Of a DNA stretch of 64,000 bases, positions 45,305 to 57,355 are shown in pieces; the first letter of the stretch is position 1, and each line of letters opens with the position of its first letter. The translations under genes and the position numbers were made by a program. The stretch is from Anisus vortex (Eukaryota > Mollusca > Gastropoda > Planorbidae), in assembly GCA_949126835.1 (NCBI GenBank), contig OX421509.1, positions 9,116,911 through 9,180,910 on the forward strand, given 5' to 3'. Below the pieces are notes generated by a model. The model saw nothing but the letters and a program-made list of their open reading frames with translations, ran no database searches and was not told where the DNA came from.

Positions 45305-45566
45305 CAGGGCCGGCTCTAGGATTTTTGCGCCCTAGGTCTGTCGGGTATGGAACTTCGAAATTTTTTGGTTCATTTTATTTTATAACCTTTGATTGATGAC
45401 TGTGAAATGTAAATAAAACAGTTGAATGAAAAGTAACAATGGCTTTGCATTATAGAATAATAATTAGAAATCTAAATCATCATTCCTCAATTTTGCGACC
45501 CCCCCAAAAAAAAATATTGCGCCCTATGCTGCCGCCTAGTTCGCCTACATGGATGAGCCGGCCCTG
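45305..45566. mobile_element. hAT-type MITE with perfect 8-bp target duplication
   Basis: A 262-bp element starting CAGGGCCGGCTCTAGGATTT and ending GGATGAGCCGGCCCTG; the first 12 bp (CAGGGCCGGCTC) are a perfect inverted repeat. It is flanked by GAACCAAG at 45297-45304 and 45567-45574, identical 8-mers as expected for hAT insertion. Subterminal blocks TTGCGCCCTAGG and TTGCGCCCTATG read in the same direction near both ends. AT-rich interior, no open frame. Confidence 0.95.
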
Positions 45567-45574
45567 GAACCAAG

Positions 45575-47731
45575 TTAATGATCAGCAAATCGCGCATGTG
45601 CATTGAAACAATTGATGACACTGGAACTGACACTCAAACTATAATCCGGCATGAAACTAGAACAAACACGTACTTAAAAAAAGGGTTTGATTTTAAAATT
45701 CTGCAAATGGGCGACGGTGAAACCAGAGCTATATACCAGAATTAGATATCTACTTCGTATAAAATGTTGATCATACAACTGTCAGAAAACCTCCAAACAT
45801 TCTACATGTACATTGGTCTGGTCGGCACAGTGTGAGAGCCCCCCGCACACGGACATACATACATACAGGGACACCCAAAGACACACAAAGAGATTGCCCC
45901 CCCCCCCCACCAACGGACAAACACGCACGTCCCACACCTGAAGGCCCGAAAACGACATCTACGAAATGGGCAATTCAAAACGGACACGGGCAATCCTAAA
46001 TCGGACACTTGGCGTTGTGCTAACATAATGTCATGTAACACATCCCTCCCCCCCCGCTCACCCCGCAAACAAAAGATAAAGTATTTCATTATAGGCAGGG
46101 GTGGCGGTGCGAAGCGCCTACATGTTCCGCCCCCCCCCCTCCCCCCTCCCCCAGTTTCCATTCCCGTGCCAAGCAAATCATCTCTGACGAGCCGTCGTCT
46201 TCATCGATGGTGAAGCTCCGCGACTTGCAGGCTGCATTCACGTCGGATTAGCCGCTTGGGGAAAGGTCAGACTGACCCTTGCGCTCATTCCCCCTCCCAC
46301 CTTCACCCCCCACCATCAACTAATATATACAGAGAAGAAGAAAAAAATAAGAATCATTATGTTATGCATTTATAGATATTCGTCCCCTTTCGAAATAAAA
46401 AAACAAAAATTAACCCATTCGCACATAGTTCAGCCTTCAACCACGCCGATTTCGACTCTGTTCAGAAACGATATACAAGTGATCCCAGATATTTATTTAT
46501 TTATTAATTTTATGGTTTTGCTGTGCAGATGCACTAATCCCGTCCATACGTCTCCCCCCCCCCTCCCTCACCCCACACGCCCTACAGCCCACACACACAC
46601 ATACACTAGTGTATATAGACATATGATATATAACAAAAGCTAGACTAGTTGTAATAATGGAAATTGTGATTTAAAAAAAACAACACATATATAAGCGATT
46701 AGGTGTTGAATGTTGTCTTTTCTCCTTATTTCCGAACGGGTGGGGGTGAAAAAAAAAGGGGGGCGGGGGATAGTGGGGGTGGGAGGGTGGAAAGGGGAGT
46801 CGCATCCTCGTCTAGTGTGATTTGGTAAGAGAAAAGAGGGGTGGGTGGGCAGTCGGGGGGGTGGCAGGCAAGGGGACGGGAGGGGGGCATATTAAAAGGA
46901 TGTTGCCACTGGGTCATTTATATAAAAAAAAAAAAAAATTTTAAGAAAAAAGTTTCGGCTTGGGAAATAGGGATCGTTGCGAGGGAGGGGCGGGAGGGGG
47001 GGGGAATGTGAGTGAGCGGACAGTTTGTCGGAAGGCATGTGTGCAGCGGACAGCCGAGAGGGCCAGGGGAGGTGGCGGGTGGGATGGAGGGGCAGGGGGA
47101 GGAAAGAGGGGAAACAGGGCGTGGACTGGTGGCGTGTAAAAGATTGGAAGATTACCTCAAGCAAAGAAGAAGAAAAAAAACGGAAAGAAAATGGATGAAA
47201 ATGAAAGTTGGGGAAAGCAGGGGCCGGGTACGGGGGTGCATGTATGAGGTAATACGGAAATAAAAAAAAAAATCTTCCCTTTTTTTTGTTCAGAAAGAAT
47301 TCAGTGATTGGTTGGTTCCGTTAGAAAGAAAAAATAGGAAAAAAAAAAGGAAAGAAAGTTTGACGGTGATACAGGAGTTCGATCAGGGAAAAGATAAATT
47401 GTTTTTGAGGAACGTTGGAGGAGGCCGATTTATGGAGTGTAGAGAAGTAGGTTGTGGGGGGGGGGGATGGGAGGGAGGGGGTGGTGGAGGATAGAGGGGT
47501 GCGGGTTGATGGAGAAGGGAGTGAAGAACCTCTCCCCATGTCAAAATTATGTAAGAATGCTGGAAGGAATCACGAGAAAGAATGGGGGGCGGGGGTATAT
47601 ATATATATAGACATAATGCCCCAAAAAGTGATAAATTGACATGGCTTGCTTATTCTTTGGTTTGGCGTTGGTTGGCGTCTGCGTCAACAGGGAGCGGCGG
47701 GGACGGGGGGGGGGGGCGAATATATATATAT
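45575..47731. other. Non-coding; G/C-run rich
   Basis: C-runs at 45897-45908, 46048-46055, 46131-46147 and 46554-46563, G-rich blocks at 46740-46890 and 47450-47480, A-run at 46924-46937, GA-rich 47160-47220. The 124-codon minus frame at 45802-46176 is a reading of C/G-rich sequence without a domain. AC microsatellite near 46590-46604. Confidence 0.5.
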
Positions 47732-47975
47732 GTGGCACATTGGCCGAGTGGCATTGCGTTCGACTGTCCTGGGTTCGAATCCTGGTGAAGGCTAGGATTT
47801 TTTTCCCAGGTCTGGAGGGTGTCTCTGAGTCTACCCCTGAGTATAAAAATATAAGAAATATAACATATAAGGGTGTAAGGGAGAGAGAGAGAGAGAGAGA
47901 GACTGTACAACCAATCAGGTTATCGCAACCCAGCACGAGTAGGGCATTGTACTTGCCACACAATCCTCTTACTAG
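47732..47975 (+). mobile_element. SINE-A copy with shortened tRNA head and internal insertion
   Basis: A box TGGCCGAGTGG at 47741-47751 and B box GGTTCGAATCC at 47772-47782 are both intact but only 20 bases apart, against 32 in full copies, so the anticodon region is deleted. GGCTAGGATTTTTTTCCCAG and GAGGGTGTCTCTGAGTCTAC follow. Then about 100 bp of unrelated sequence with a GA microsatellite (47880-47902) intervenes before the SINE resumes at 47940 with AGGGCATTGTACTTGCCACA and CAATCCTCTTACTAG. Confidence 0.88.
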
Positions 47976-48843
47976 CTACAGGGCTTAAAAAAATAAAATA
48001 AACATCGTCTAACTAATAAATAAAATTAAACCAAACTTTAACACATATTTTTTTCTTATAACATTTTCATTACAAAAAAAAAAGTAATTAATTTTATATA
48101 TTAATAAAACCACCAAACAAAATCATAATTATTTTTCTTTTTTTCTTTCCGCTTATCAAAATTTAAAAACAAGATTTTCAACTCTTTGAACTTGATAAAT
48201 AAAACAAATAAAAAAATGAAAGATGTTCAATAATACATTTTCTATAATTCTATAATTAGATTATGTAATTGTTGTAATTAATTAATTGGTAGGAGTTTTA
48301 TTTGAAATTCATAAACGGCCGTTGTAATGTTGAAGAAATGCATGGCTCCATGCTGTATGCAAAACGAGGGATTAATGTATGTAATTAAACTAAACACATG
48401 TCGCATTTAAATTGTGTTCGGATATATGTCAATGATGCGCAAGTATGTTAAGTGGCTATTTAGCGATGCAGGATTTGTCGCCATATTTGTCAGATTATTT
48501 TGCATTTTTATTCTTTTCTAATTCTCCGTATTCTCTGAAATCTTTGGCGGGACCTCGTTTATTACGTTTCTCTTATTTTATTTATCCTTTCTCTGTTCAC
48601 TCTGACTCTCAATCTCTCTCCGTTCTCTATCTCTCTCTTTCACTCACTGTCCTTCTCTCTCTCTCTATCCTTCTATTCTCTTTCTATTCTCTCTTTGTCC
48701 TTCCGCCTCTCCTTCTCAACCATTCTCTGCTTCTACATCCTGCAGGTCCGATGGTATTGAATTCTGAGTTGTAGTTTCTACCCGAAAACCAGTATGGGTG
48801 GTTTGGATCAGTGAAACGTTTGGCTTTGTGCTGACCTCACAGT
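47976..48843. other. Non-coding; AT-rich, then CT-rich
   Basis: AT-rich from 47985 to 48420. A pyrimidine-rich stretch with CTCTCT words at 48605-48715 gives a Ser/Leu-rich open frame of 109 codons that I do not accept as a gene. Confidence 0.55.
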
Positions 48844-48944
48844 TAGAGATGTGAATCGAACCGAACCCGAACCGATCATACCGAACTATGGCTACCAACG
48901 AACCTAACCCGAACTTCTAAATGTGGGTTCGATTCCCATCTCTA
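48844..48944. mobile_element. Minimal hAT-type MITE (101 bp) with perfect target duplication
   Basis: Starts TAGAGATGTGAATCGAACC; the right end read backwards is TAGAGATGGGAATCGAACC, 18 of 19 identical. Flanked by CTCACAGT at 48836-48843 and 48945-48952, an exact 8-bp duplication. The interior is only about 60 bp (CGAACCC and CCGAAC words), so the element is nearly all terminal repeat. Confidence 0.93.
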
Positions 48945-48952
48945 CTCACAGT

Positions 48953-49639
48953 GTCACCATTTCACTCAAAACGGCTGCTGATACGGTAAAACGGATCGTC
49001 GGGATTCCCCGACAACATACTTGGCCTGCTATAAGGTGAACGCTAAAACCGCATATAAGAGTAGAGATGTCTACACTACACTAGTCGATGCTTGCATCTT
49101 CATTCAGCTGCCACCATTCAGCCCACGTGGGCGATTCACGAGACACGCGCGTCGTCGTCGTCGTGCTTTTAGCGAGAGCGGAACCAGATTTGGACATATC
49201 GACACGTCTGAATGACAGGGATATGAAATGACATGTCATTAGCGGGAGGACACCCGAAATGACAAATGTAAGGAAACACGATTATTACTTTTTTTTTTCT
49301 CCTTTTTTTCTCTTCCCATCTTAGAAAATACATTTTAGGCTCGCAGGGCTCATTGACAAATTGGAGCGGAAGTGGAATTTGATTGGCCCTTGAGATCACG
49401 TGTATATATCTATATTGAATTACTTGTTTTTTTTGGGGGGCTGACTTGTTGATGATTCGGCATGGCGTCAGACAGACATTCGCGAAGCATTAGACAGACA
49501 TGCACCCACACACACAAAAATGTTTTGGAAGTGTACGCCATTTTAAGATCCTCTAATTAACATCGTTTTAATTTTTTTTGGTAGGCATGTTTCTGTCTTG
49601 TTGGCCGGCTTGCGGACAATTGAATGGCTAAGTGACCCA
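48953..49639. other. Non-coding
   Basis: Contains a short GTCGTCGTCGTCGTG trinucleotide run at 49150-49164 and T-runs near 49289 and 49427. No element or exon recognised. Confidence 0.5.
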
Positions 49640-49745
49640 CTTCCCGTCATCCTATCGAACTGAAACTTGGTACATATACGTTAAACACGTGAAAACATAT
49701 TATTCTATCACATTTTCGGCCACACCCTTACCCAAAAATCTATTT
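49640..49745 (-). repeat. Repeat F copy (CCAAGTTTCAG core)
   Basis: Read on the minus strand: GGGTGTGGCCGAAAATGTGA, ACGTATATGTACCAAGTTTC, AGTTCGATAGGATGACGGGA. This parallels 59660-59765 on the plus strand (GGGTGTAGCTAAAAATGTAA, ACGTCTATGTGTGCCAAGTT, TCAGCTCGATAGGAAGACGC). Similar AAGTTTCAxCTCGAT words recur in invertebrate transposons, so this is likely part of one. Class unknown. Confidence 0.7.
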
Positions 49746-51690
49746 TTATTTCCTTTTTTATCTTTCATTTCATTTTGCGTATTGGTAAATGACTATTGAC
49801 CAACACATTGCAAAATATTGTTTAATCATTACTATATTATATATATATATATATATTCCTTTTGTTGATTTATTTTTGTTTTTATACATTGCGAAGAGCA
49901 AAATCTCCGAAAAGGCTAACGCATCACTAAATTGTTTTAAAGCATTTGTACAAAAATTTTTTGTTTTAGAAGCTATTTAAGTTTCCCCGTGAAATTGTAT
50001 TTATCACTTTCGCATATTCGAACATGAAATACATTCATACAGACCGGCATTCACGAAGAATTCAAACAAAAAACAGACAATTCCTGCGGTAGAACGACTT
50101 AAAAAAAAAAAATGTAGGACTAACTTTTATAATCACCGCCATCTGTACGCACGCACATCATGTCAAGGTCGGATCATGCATATTTAAAATATATATGGCC
50201 TGTTATGTGAAATTTGAAACAAAGAACGAAATGGCCGCTATATAAGCACGTGGCGATTACAAGTTAATTAGAGTAATCTCCCTTCGCAATGCTGTGCTTT
50301 TTAAAACCTTTTTATCGGTTTGCGTGTGTTTTTTTTTTGTTGTCTTCTTTATAGTGCAGGTGTATAATGTACGGTGTAAGTTTCGATCTCATTTTATTTT
50401 ATGTAGGCTACATAACGTTTTTTAAATACATAACTTTTTTTTATGTGCATAACTTTTTTTTTATGTACGTAACTTTTTTTTTACACTAAGTTCACGGGAA
50501 GAATATATTTATTTAAAAAATAAAAACAAGAATTTTGTGTCGCACATCATCCCACGGCGTGCCATCTGCGCCCCAAAACAGGAAACGGGGTCTCTATTTA
50601 GCAATAACGCGAAACCTTTAAAAGAAAAACAAAAGCATAAATATGTATAGGTTTTTTTAAAAAAAAAAAACTCATTAATATGCGAGCATTGATGAGACGC
50701 GTTAGGGGGGGGGGGGGCGCCCTTAGCGACGAACATACAAGAATCGCACCTGGTGATGTATAGTGTGTGTGTGCTGAGTGTGCTGTTGTGAACACAACAC
50801 AACTTACATAGGCGTACCCCCTAATTATATAAAAAAAAAAGAGCAGGAATAATTATATGTCATGATTGTCATGATGGAGCTCCAGAATATTTCGGGCGAC
50901 AAGGTCGTCCGTTAGAAAAAAATGTCTACCTTGTCCTGATGACAAATTATATTCATTACCCCCCCCCCCCCTTTTTTTTCCAAACTGCGACCAACAACAC
51001 AAATGTTACGTCTCGCTGTTTAGGGTTTGCAGTTATCTAAATGACTGCTCGGTCCCTCGAAGAATCGTGAACGTTTTTATAATCACACGCCTTCCAACTT
51101 TCATCAAAGCAATTCAGGAAGACGCCATTGTTACAATAACGATAACTCTTAATTTAACATCACACATAACACAGAGCTCAACACAAGTCAATAATGATAA
51201 TACGATTTAGGAAAAAACACAAGTAGCAGTAAACACAGTCTAACCAGTCTCTCAATTCACACTACTCTCTGAACTCTAGCTACACACATCTTGGCCAGAC
51301 GGACAACGGTCACCTGGGGTCACCAAAAAGAACGTTACCACCAGTTTACTAAAGTGGGAGGTAATCACAACAGAAAAACAAGGGAGTTAATTTTTAATAT
51401 AGCCTCATACATCACAACACATACCTGGGTACGCCTATGATTATATGCCTGAGTCTGGTTGGGTTGTCCACGCAGGAGATCGTGGATTTAATTTTATTCT
51501 GTCTTTTTTTTTTAATTTTACGGGAACAGCTTTGTAAGCGTAATTTTAATTTCTTCCTACCCACAACGCCCACAGCAGGGGTTCGGATCTCCAAGGTCAA
51601 ACTACTTATGCGTTGTTTAGTTGGTAGGTGGAGATGGGGGGGGGGATAGGGTTGGTCAAGGTCGACGGAATGGGACGAACGATAGCACGT
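49746..51690. other. Non-coding AT-rich DNA
   Basis: Includes (AT)n at 49836-49855, A-runs at 50101-50112 and 50659-50671, a G-run at 50705-50717, a C-run at 50959-50971. No gene recognised. Confidence 0.5.
50408..50483 (+). repeat. Approx. 24-bp tandem repeat, about 3 copies
   Basis: Three or so repeats of CATAACTTTTTTTTATGTG / CGTAACTTTTTTTTTACAC type, separated at about 24 bp, with T-run length variation. Confidence 0.75.
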
Positions 51691-51699
51691 TTTAGAGTT

Positions 51700-51985
51700 A
51701 TTTACAGTAAGAATTTATAATTTAAGACTATCTAAATTAGAATGTCTAATTTTAGAATTTCTAATTTTAGATTTTTAATTATTTTATAATCTCATAGTTT
51801 AGAATTTAAAATTTTAGAATTTCAAATTTTAGGATTTCTAATTTTAGAATTTCTCAATTTAGAATTTCTCATTTTAGAATTCCATTTTAGAATTTATATA
51901 CAATTTCTAATTTTAGTATGCCTGCTCTTAGTATCATTCATTATACTAGACTGTCTCATTTTAAAATATCTCATTTAAGTGTTTC
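51700..51985 (+). repeat. Degenerate approx. 16-bp tandem stretch (TTTAGAATTTCTAAT)
   Basis: Repeated TTTAGAATTTCTAATT-like words with varying spacing across 51720-51920, fading to CTCATTTTAAAATATCTC at about 51965. A decayed short-unit array. Confidence 0.8.
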
Positions 51986-52183
51986 GAATTGTATTTCTAT
52001 TTCACTTAAAACGCATCTAATAATGACTATATCTGTTTAGCGCTGCCAACAAACATAATGTAAGCTCAAAGCGCATTTAACATTGAGCAATAAACAACGA
52101 AGAACATGGATATAAATTCACTACGCTGAAAAGGATGTATAGTTAATAATAATTTAAAACTTAACAAACATAGTACAAAGCAA

Positions 52184-52464
52184 AGACTATAATAAGATGG
52201 ACCGCTTGCTCTATTTTTAGAGCCTAAGAGCTGTTCTTTTCCGTGCGCAGCCAATAACACTGTCCTAAATGACTCCTAAATCTACCTAAAGTTTTCCGCT
52301 GTATACAACTTTCGATTTTAATCTTAATTTTCCATTGAGAAAATCATAACGAATTACTAAAACGGAAGTCTAGAGGGCGTAGTGCAATCGGAAATTCCGA
52401 AACAGAGTATTTCAAGTTATCAAATAGCAGAAATATCAAAGCAAGCGGTCCATCTTATCATAGC
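52184..52464 (-). mobile_element. MITE-C copy, complete, inverted
   Basis: A 281-bp copy in the opposite orientation to those at 12302-17557. Left end AGACTATAATAAGATGGACC plus GCTTGCTCTATTTTTAGAGC; right end GCAAGCGGTCCATCTTATCA plus TAGC. Internal blocks CCGTGCGCAGCCAATAAC, CCATTGAGAAAATC and ACGGAAGTC are reverse complements of those in the other copies. No open frame. Confidence 0.9.
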
Positions 52465-53556
52465 CAAACATTCTGTACAAACATATTTGATTAGATTATC
52501 TTATTTTATTTTATAAAGCATGTTTTCAAAAAGCATTATTGTTGGTGTTGTTCTTTTCATAAGGCAATAATATTAATAACATAAAAACGACGTAATCAAG
52601 TAAAAAAACAAACAACACAAATATCATAAACGGATAGAAATGTAATTAATTGATTTAATGATGTTTGATGTTAAATAATTACTTTTAAAAAACATTGTAA
52701 AGCGATGTGTATTAATTTATTTATTTTGTTTGGGGCCAATAAATTGACGAAAAAAAAAATTCAAATTTCAGCCATTTTTTATTTGTACCAAACGAAAAGC
52801 ATACGGAACAAACTCGTTGACTAAAACAAAATGGCTACTTTTTCTCTCGGAAAGTCTTGACTTTATGAATGTCACTGAAGTCAACGAATAGTTTGTGACA
52901 GATGTCACACAAATTGACAGGCGCCGTCGTTACTCGCGACAGATTATTTGAGGCGTCATGGCGGTTAAAGAAAACAATAGAATTGGGCTTTTTGCCGCCA
53001 TACTATCAGGCAATGAGCGGGTATCTGGGACTGGCGGGAAAAGTAGGGATTTGTGGTGGTGGGGGGGGGATGAGAGGTAGTAGTATTGGGGGTGGGGGGA
53101 AATTGAGTTTTTCCAATAGATAGTTTATGGGCAGAGAGAGGGAGCAGAGAAATATAAAAATAGTATAAGAATACGGATGAAAGAAAGAGTAGGAGAAAAT
53201 AAGAATAAAAGATTCAATAGAAGAGAAAAAGAGCCGATAGACAGAGTGCTGAAGAGACAGAGAGACAGAAACAGGCAGAGAGATAGAAAGACAGCGATAG
53301 ACAGATAGAGATAGATAAATTGATATATAAGGAGATAGATGCATAATAGATAGGAGAATAGAGAAATAATATAGAGATGATAGAATCAGATAGAAATATA
53401 GAGATATGGGCATGCAGTGTTGGTACATACATACTAATACATACATACAGAGATAGTTTTCAATAGATAAGATTGCTTTATTGATCCAAATAAATGGAAA
53501 TTTGATTTGATTACATAAATTCCGTCTTTCAGCATACTTAAAACAATAGATAAAGA

Positions 53557-53597
<41 letters not shown>

Positions 53598-54318
53598 GGG
53601 GATAGGTAAGCAGATATTTCAGTAAACCATGGCAATTAAATATTCGCTATTACACCCATAATCACACAAAAAAACTGAAACAAGAGCGAAAACTCGGAGG
53701 AAAATTAAACCCTCGTTGCCCGGCTCGTTAAGACAACACACCGAAGGTCGTAAGACAATCGCCACTAGGTGGTTTTAGATGTCCACCGGTTTAACTCTGT
53801 AATTAATTCCCCGTCTAATTATAGATTAGGACTGTAAGGGTTTTAACAGATAGGATTACAAGGGAGTGGAGAGTAATTTTTTCCCATTTTGTTTTGATAA
53901 TGTAATACCAGTATATTTGTCTTTAGTTTTTTTTCTTCATGAATTCTTGATAGTTCTGAGACAGTGTAGGTGAAATGGGAGGTATGCAGAGCGGGTTTAT
54001 CTAAGACTTGATCTATAATCAAAAAGTAATTTTCTTTAGTGTTTATATAAAAAGAAGGATCGAGTGTGTTTTTATTGCTCTAATTACATCTTCAGGGTTT
54101 TATGAATGTATATTGTATATCTAGGTAGGCTATCTAGACGACTGCTGTTTATATTTATTGTATAAATGTAGATACTTTAAGTAACAGTATATCTGTTGAA
54201 TCTATTGATTGTATATCTCATTTATATATGAGTATCTATAAGTCTACTTTATATACTTTTATTTATGTGTCTTTTTATCTTATATGTATCTATCTTTGTA
54301 TCTGTGTATCTTTGTATT
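52465..54318. other. Non-coding
   Basis: AT-rich 52480-52800, G-rich 53060-53100, purine-rich GA/GATA-like DNA at 53130-53450 (AGACAGAGAG and AGATAGA words) and (GA)n at 53563-53596. The 209-codon minus frame at 53006-53635 is the complement of this GA/GATA tract and is rejected as a gene. Confidence 0.6.
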
Positions 54319-55070
54319 CTTTATATCTATTGATCTATCTATCTATTGGTCTATCTATCTATTGATCTATCTATCTATTGATCTATCTATCTATTGATCT
54401 ATCTATCTACTCATCTATCTATTGATCTATCTATCTATTGATCTATTTATTGATTTATCTATCTATTGATCTATCTATCTATTGATCTATTTATTGATTT
54501 ATCTATCTATTGATCTATTTATTGATTTATCTATCTATTGATCTATTTATTGATTTATCTATCTATTGATCTATCTATCTATTGATCTATCTATCTATTG
54601 ATCTATCTATCTATTGATATATTTAATGATTTTTCTATTGATCTATTTAATGATTTTTCTATTGATCTATTTAATGATTTATCTATTAATCTATTTGATG
54701 ATTTATCTATCTATTGATTTATCTATCTATTGATCTATTTATTGATTTATCTATCTATTGATCTATCTATCTATTGATCTATCTATCTATTGATATATTT
54801 AATGATTTTTCTATTGATCTATTTAATGATTTTTCTATTGATCTATTTAATGATTTATCTATTGATCTATTTAATGATATATCTATCTATTGATTTATCT
54901 ATCTATTGATCTATTTATTGATTTATCTATCTATTGATCTATCTATCTATTGATCTATCTATCTATTGATATATTTAATGATTTTCTATTGATCTATTTA
55001 ATGATTTATCTATTGATCTTTTTAATGATCTATCTATCTATTGATATATCCATTGATGTATTTATCTATC
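54319..55070 (+). repeat. TCTA/TTGA-based array with 176-bp higher-order unit
   Basis: Built from ATCTATCTATTG, ATCTATTTATTG and ATCTATTTAATG words. The distinctive ATTGATATATTTAATG occurs at 54613, 54789 and 54965, exactly 176 bp apart. The 176-bp blocks at 54613 and 54789 agree over nearly their whole length; the third is truncated and has small deletions. Before 54613 the array is simpler 12- and 16-bp repeats. Confidence 0.95.
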
Positions 55071-56239
55071 CAGCTATCCACCTATTTTTCTATCCATTTT
55101 TCTTTTTTTTTTAAATCTATTTTAAAAACATGTACACAGATAGACTATAGTTTTGTATGTGTGTGCATAAAAAATTTACAGACATTAAGATGGTCGAAGA
55201 GATGGACACTTTAACTCATAGGTCTTGTTTACCCCCCCCCCCCCCTTTTAGGCCTATTGTTTTTCAACTTCACCCATGTGCACATCTCTACCCCCCCCCC
55301 CTTTTTTTTTTCTTCGCCAAAACTAAAAACATTAGAAAAACATAGAAAAAATATTTAATATTTGGTTTATGGATATTAAAAATTTTTTTTTTCGAAATTT
55401 AAGTTATAATAGGTTTAATAGGATCAGTGATTTGTTTACGTTTCAATTTTTAATACTTAAAAAAAATAGTTTTTGAATTGTTTAGGAATGAAATCATGCA
55501 GAAGTGCAGAAAAAGCCTGACTTATTATTGCCCTCACCCCAAACCGTGCACTATTTTCCCGATGCAAAATGTTGCCCCCCCCCCACCCCCCACCCCCTTG
55601 TACTATTTGCCTACCCTTTGTCCCCTCACCCCACCCTACTTATTTACACTATTTGTATCTCCTCCCACCTCGCATTGTTTTTTTTTCTCAACCTCTTCTA
55701 TTTAATAACCTACATAGACCTACTACATAGTCATATAATTTGGAATATTTCTTCTGTTCACTCGCAATAAGCGGCTGCGGCGGGTGTTTACCGTGATGTC
55801 CGATCAATTAATTTTGTGTTGTCAAATGTGAGGTTAGAGATTAATTATACACCACTTAACCCTCCCCTTCCCCATCCTCATTGCCACCTTAGCGGCCCTT
55901 ATCCATTCACTCAATTTCCAACCAACTCAGCACTGTTTTTATACGATATAACTGATAGGCTATAACCGAGCCGTCGCTGGTGACACAGTGGCACTATGAG
56001 TCTAGCTAAATCTGTTGTAGCAGTAAAGATGTCATATGCTTTATGCATTTAGACTTTTAAACGCTTCCCAAAATACATTTTGGATACTAAAATACATAAA
56101 ATAATGCGAATATTTTCTTGAAAGAAAAAGCCAAATTAAAAAGCCAAGGTCCTCGTAAAAAAAGCCAATACCCCAAGTTGGGATCGAAAAAGCCAAGGTG
56201 TTGGGAAAAAAATCCAAGGAGTGGTATCATTGACTGTCG
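55071..56239. other. Non-coding
   Basis: C-runs at 55231-55245, 55291-55300 and 55576-55590, T-rich tracts at 55300 and 55385, AT-rich DNA otherwise. A triple AAAAAGCCAA word cluster lies at 56127-56200. No gene. Confidence 0.5.
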
Positions 56240-56247
56240 CCCTAACA

Positions 56248-56590
56248 GAGGGGTCGGGAACCCATGGCTCGCGAGCCAGATGTGGCTCTTCTGATAGCTG
56301 CATCTGGCTTGCAGACAAATGTTCGATTATCAAAAAAATGTTTTTTAAGACTTTTTTGCTCTACATATTAATTGCATGTCAATATTTCATTCGACAAATG
56401 AGATAAAGTCTACTGCAGTTCAGTATCAGAAGAATTCAGGGACATAATTATTGTACTTTTGGTGTTGAAATTACACAAAATGCACACCTTTACTTGAATT
56501 TTTTAGTTTTAAAATGTTTGGCTCTCCCAGAATTACTTTTCAAAATATGCGGTGTACATGGCTCTCTCAGAAAAAAGGTTCCAACCCCTG
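56248..56590. mobile_element. hAT-type MITE with perfect 8-bp target duplication
   Basis: 343 bp from GAGGGGTCGGGAACCCATGG to GGTTCCAACCCCTG; the right end reversed is CAGGGGTTGGAACC, so the ends match as CAGGGGTxGGxAACC with the first base changed on the left. CCCTAACA flanks both sides (56240-56247 and 56591-56598). Subterminal TGGCTC words (GGCTCGCGAGCCAGATGTGG near the left; TGGCTCTC twice near the right) resemble those of other hAT MITEs. No transposase. Confidence 0.93.
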
Positions 56591-56664
56591 CCCTAACATC
56601 TGCTAATATTAATGATATTTTGATCTGTTTTATCGACATGTTCTTAGAGTTTGAAATATTAGAA

Positions 56665-56985
56665 AACGACGTAACACTTAATTTAAGCGGTATACATAAG
56701 TTGTAATCATAGAAACTGGGTAGTAATTGTAGTGCTTGAAAATATACATTAAAAATTCTTTAGTCATATAATATTTATATAATTTTCAAATACTTTTTAC
56801 AGTTTGATCATTTCAAAGTTATAAATTGTAAGCCATTTATTTTTTATAAAAGAAAAAAACAGAAATATTAGCTCAATAAAACGGGCTAATTATCTCCCTT
56901 TAATTAAAAAAATGTTTCCACATTTGATTCAATAGTGATGCCGAACAAGTTCTGTTTTGTAATATAACAAATATTACTGATTATT
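56665..56985 (+). repeat. Dispersed repeat E, copy 2
   Basis: Same-orientation partner of 25010-25345: GTAATCATAGAAACTGGGTA, TTTAGTCATATAATATTTAT, TTTTTACAGTTTGATCATTT, ATAAATTGTAAGCCATT, GAAATATTAGCTC, ACGGGCTAATTATCTCCCTT and GATTCAATAGTGATGCCGA. The copy begins about 75 bp after the hAT element. Confidence 0.72.
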
Positions 56986-57239
56986 AAACCTAAGGCTTTT
57001 GCAACCGAAATTGAAACAAAAATAGACAAATTGCTAGCTATCAGTGCTAGCAACACACCAGGCAAACGATTCACATTAAAATTGATTTGTTTAAACTTTA
57101 AACTTTAAGCCTTTTGTTTAGGCAATTTTTGTATCTATTAGATTAATTTTTACAATATGTTTCCTTTTCAGTTTTTTAAAAGATAATTAAGCACACAAAA
57201 AGTCTAGTCCTCCTAAACAAATAGCGGAAACTATAGTCC

Positions 57240-57355
57240 AGACGGGCGGAAAAGGGAGGGGGTGGGTGGGCGCTAAAAGAAATCGAAGGGGAAGGGCGGT
57301 GAGCGGAAACAAATTGTAAAAGTGGGTGGTGAGCCGAAAAAGGTTGAGAACCTAT
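57240..57355 (-). mobile_element. Possible hAT-type element end
   Basis: Ends AAAGGTTGAGAACCTATG; read backwards this is CATAGGTTCTCAACCTTT, followed by TTCGGCTCACCACCCAC, a common hAT MITE subterminal pattern. A second GGGCGGTGAGCGGAAAC word occurs 40 bp inward. The partner end was not found. Confidence 0.45.

Noticed and set aside
53006..53635. 209-codon minus-strand frame
   Set aside because: Complement of GA/GATA low-complexity DNA and (GA)n; Ser/Leu/Tyr bias only.
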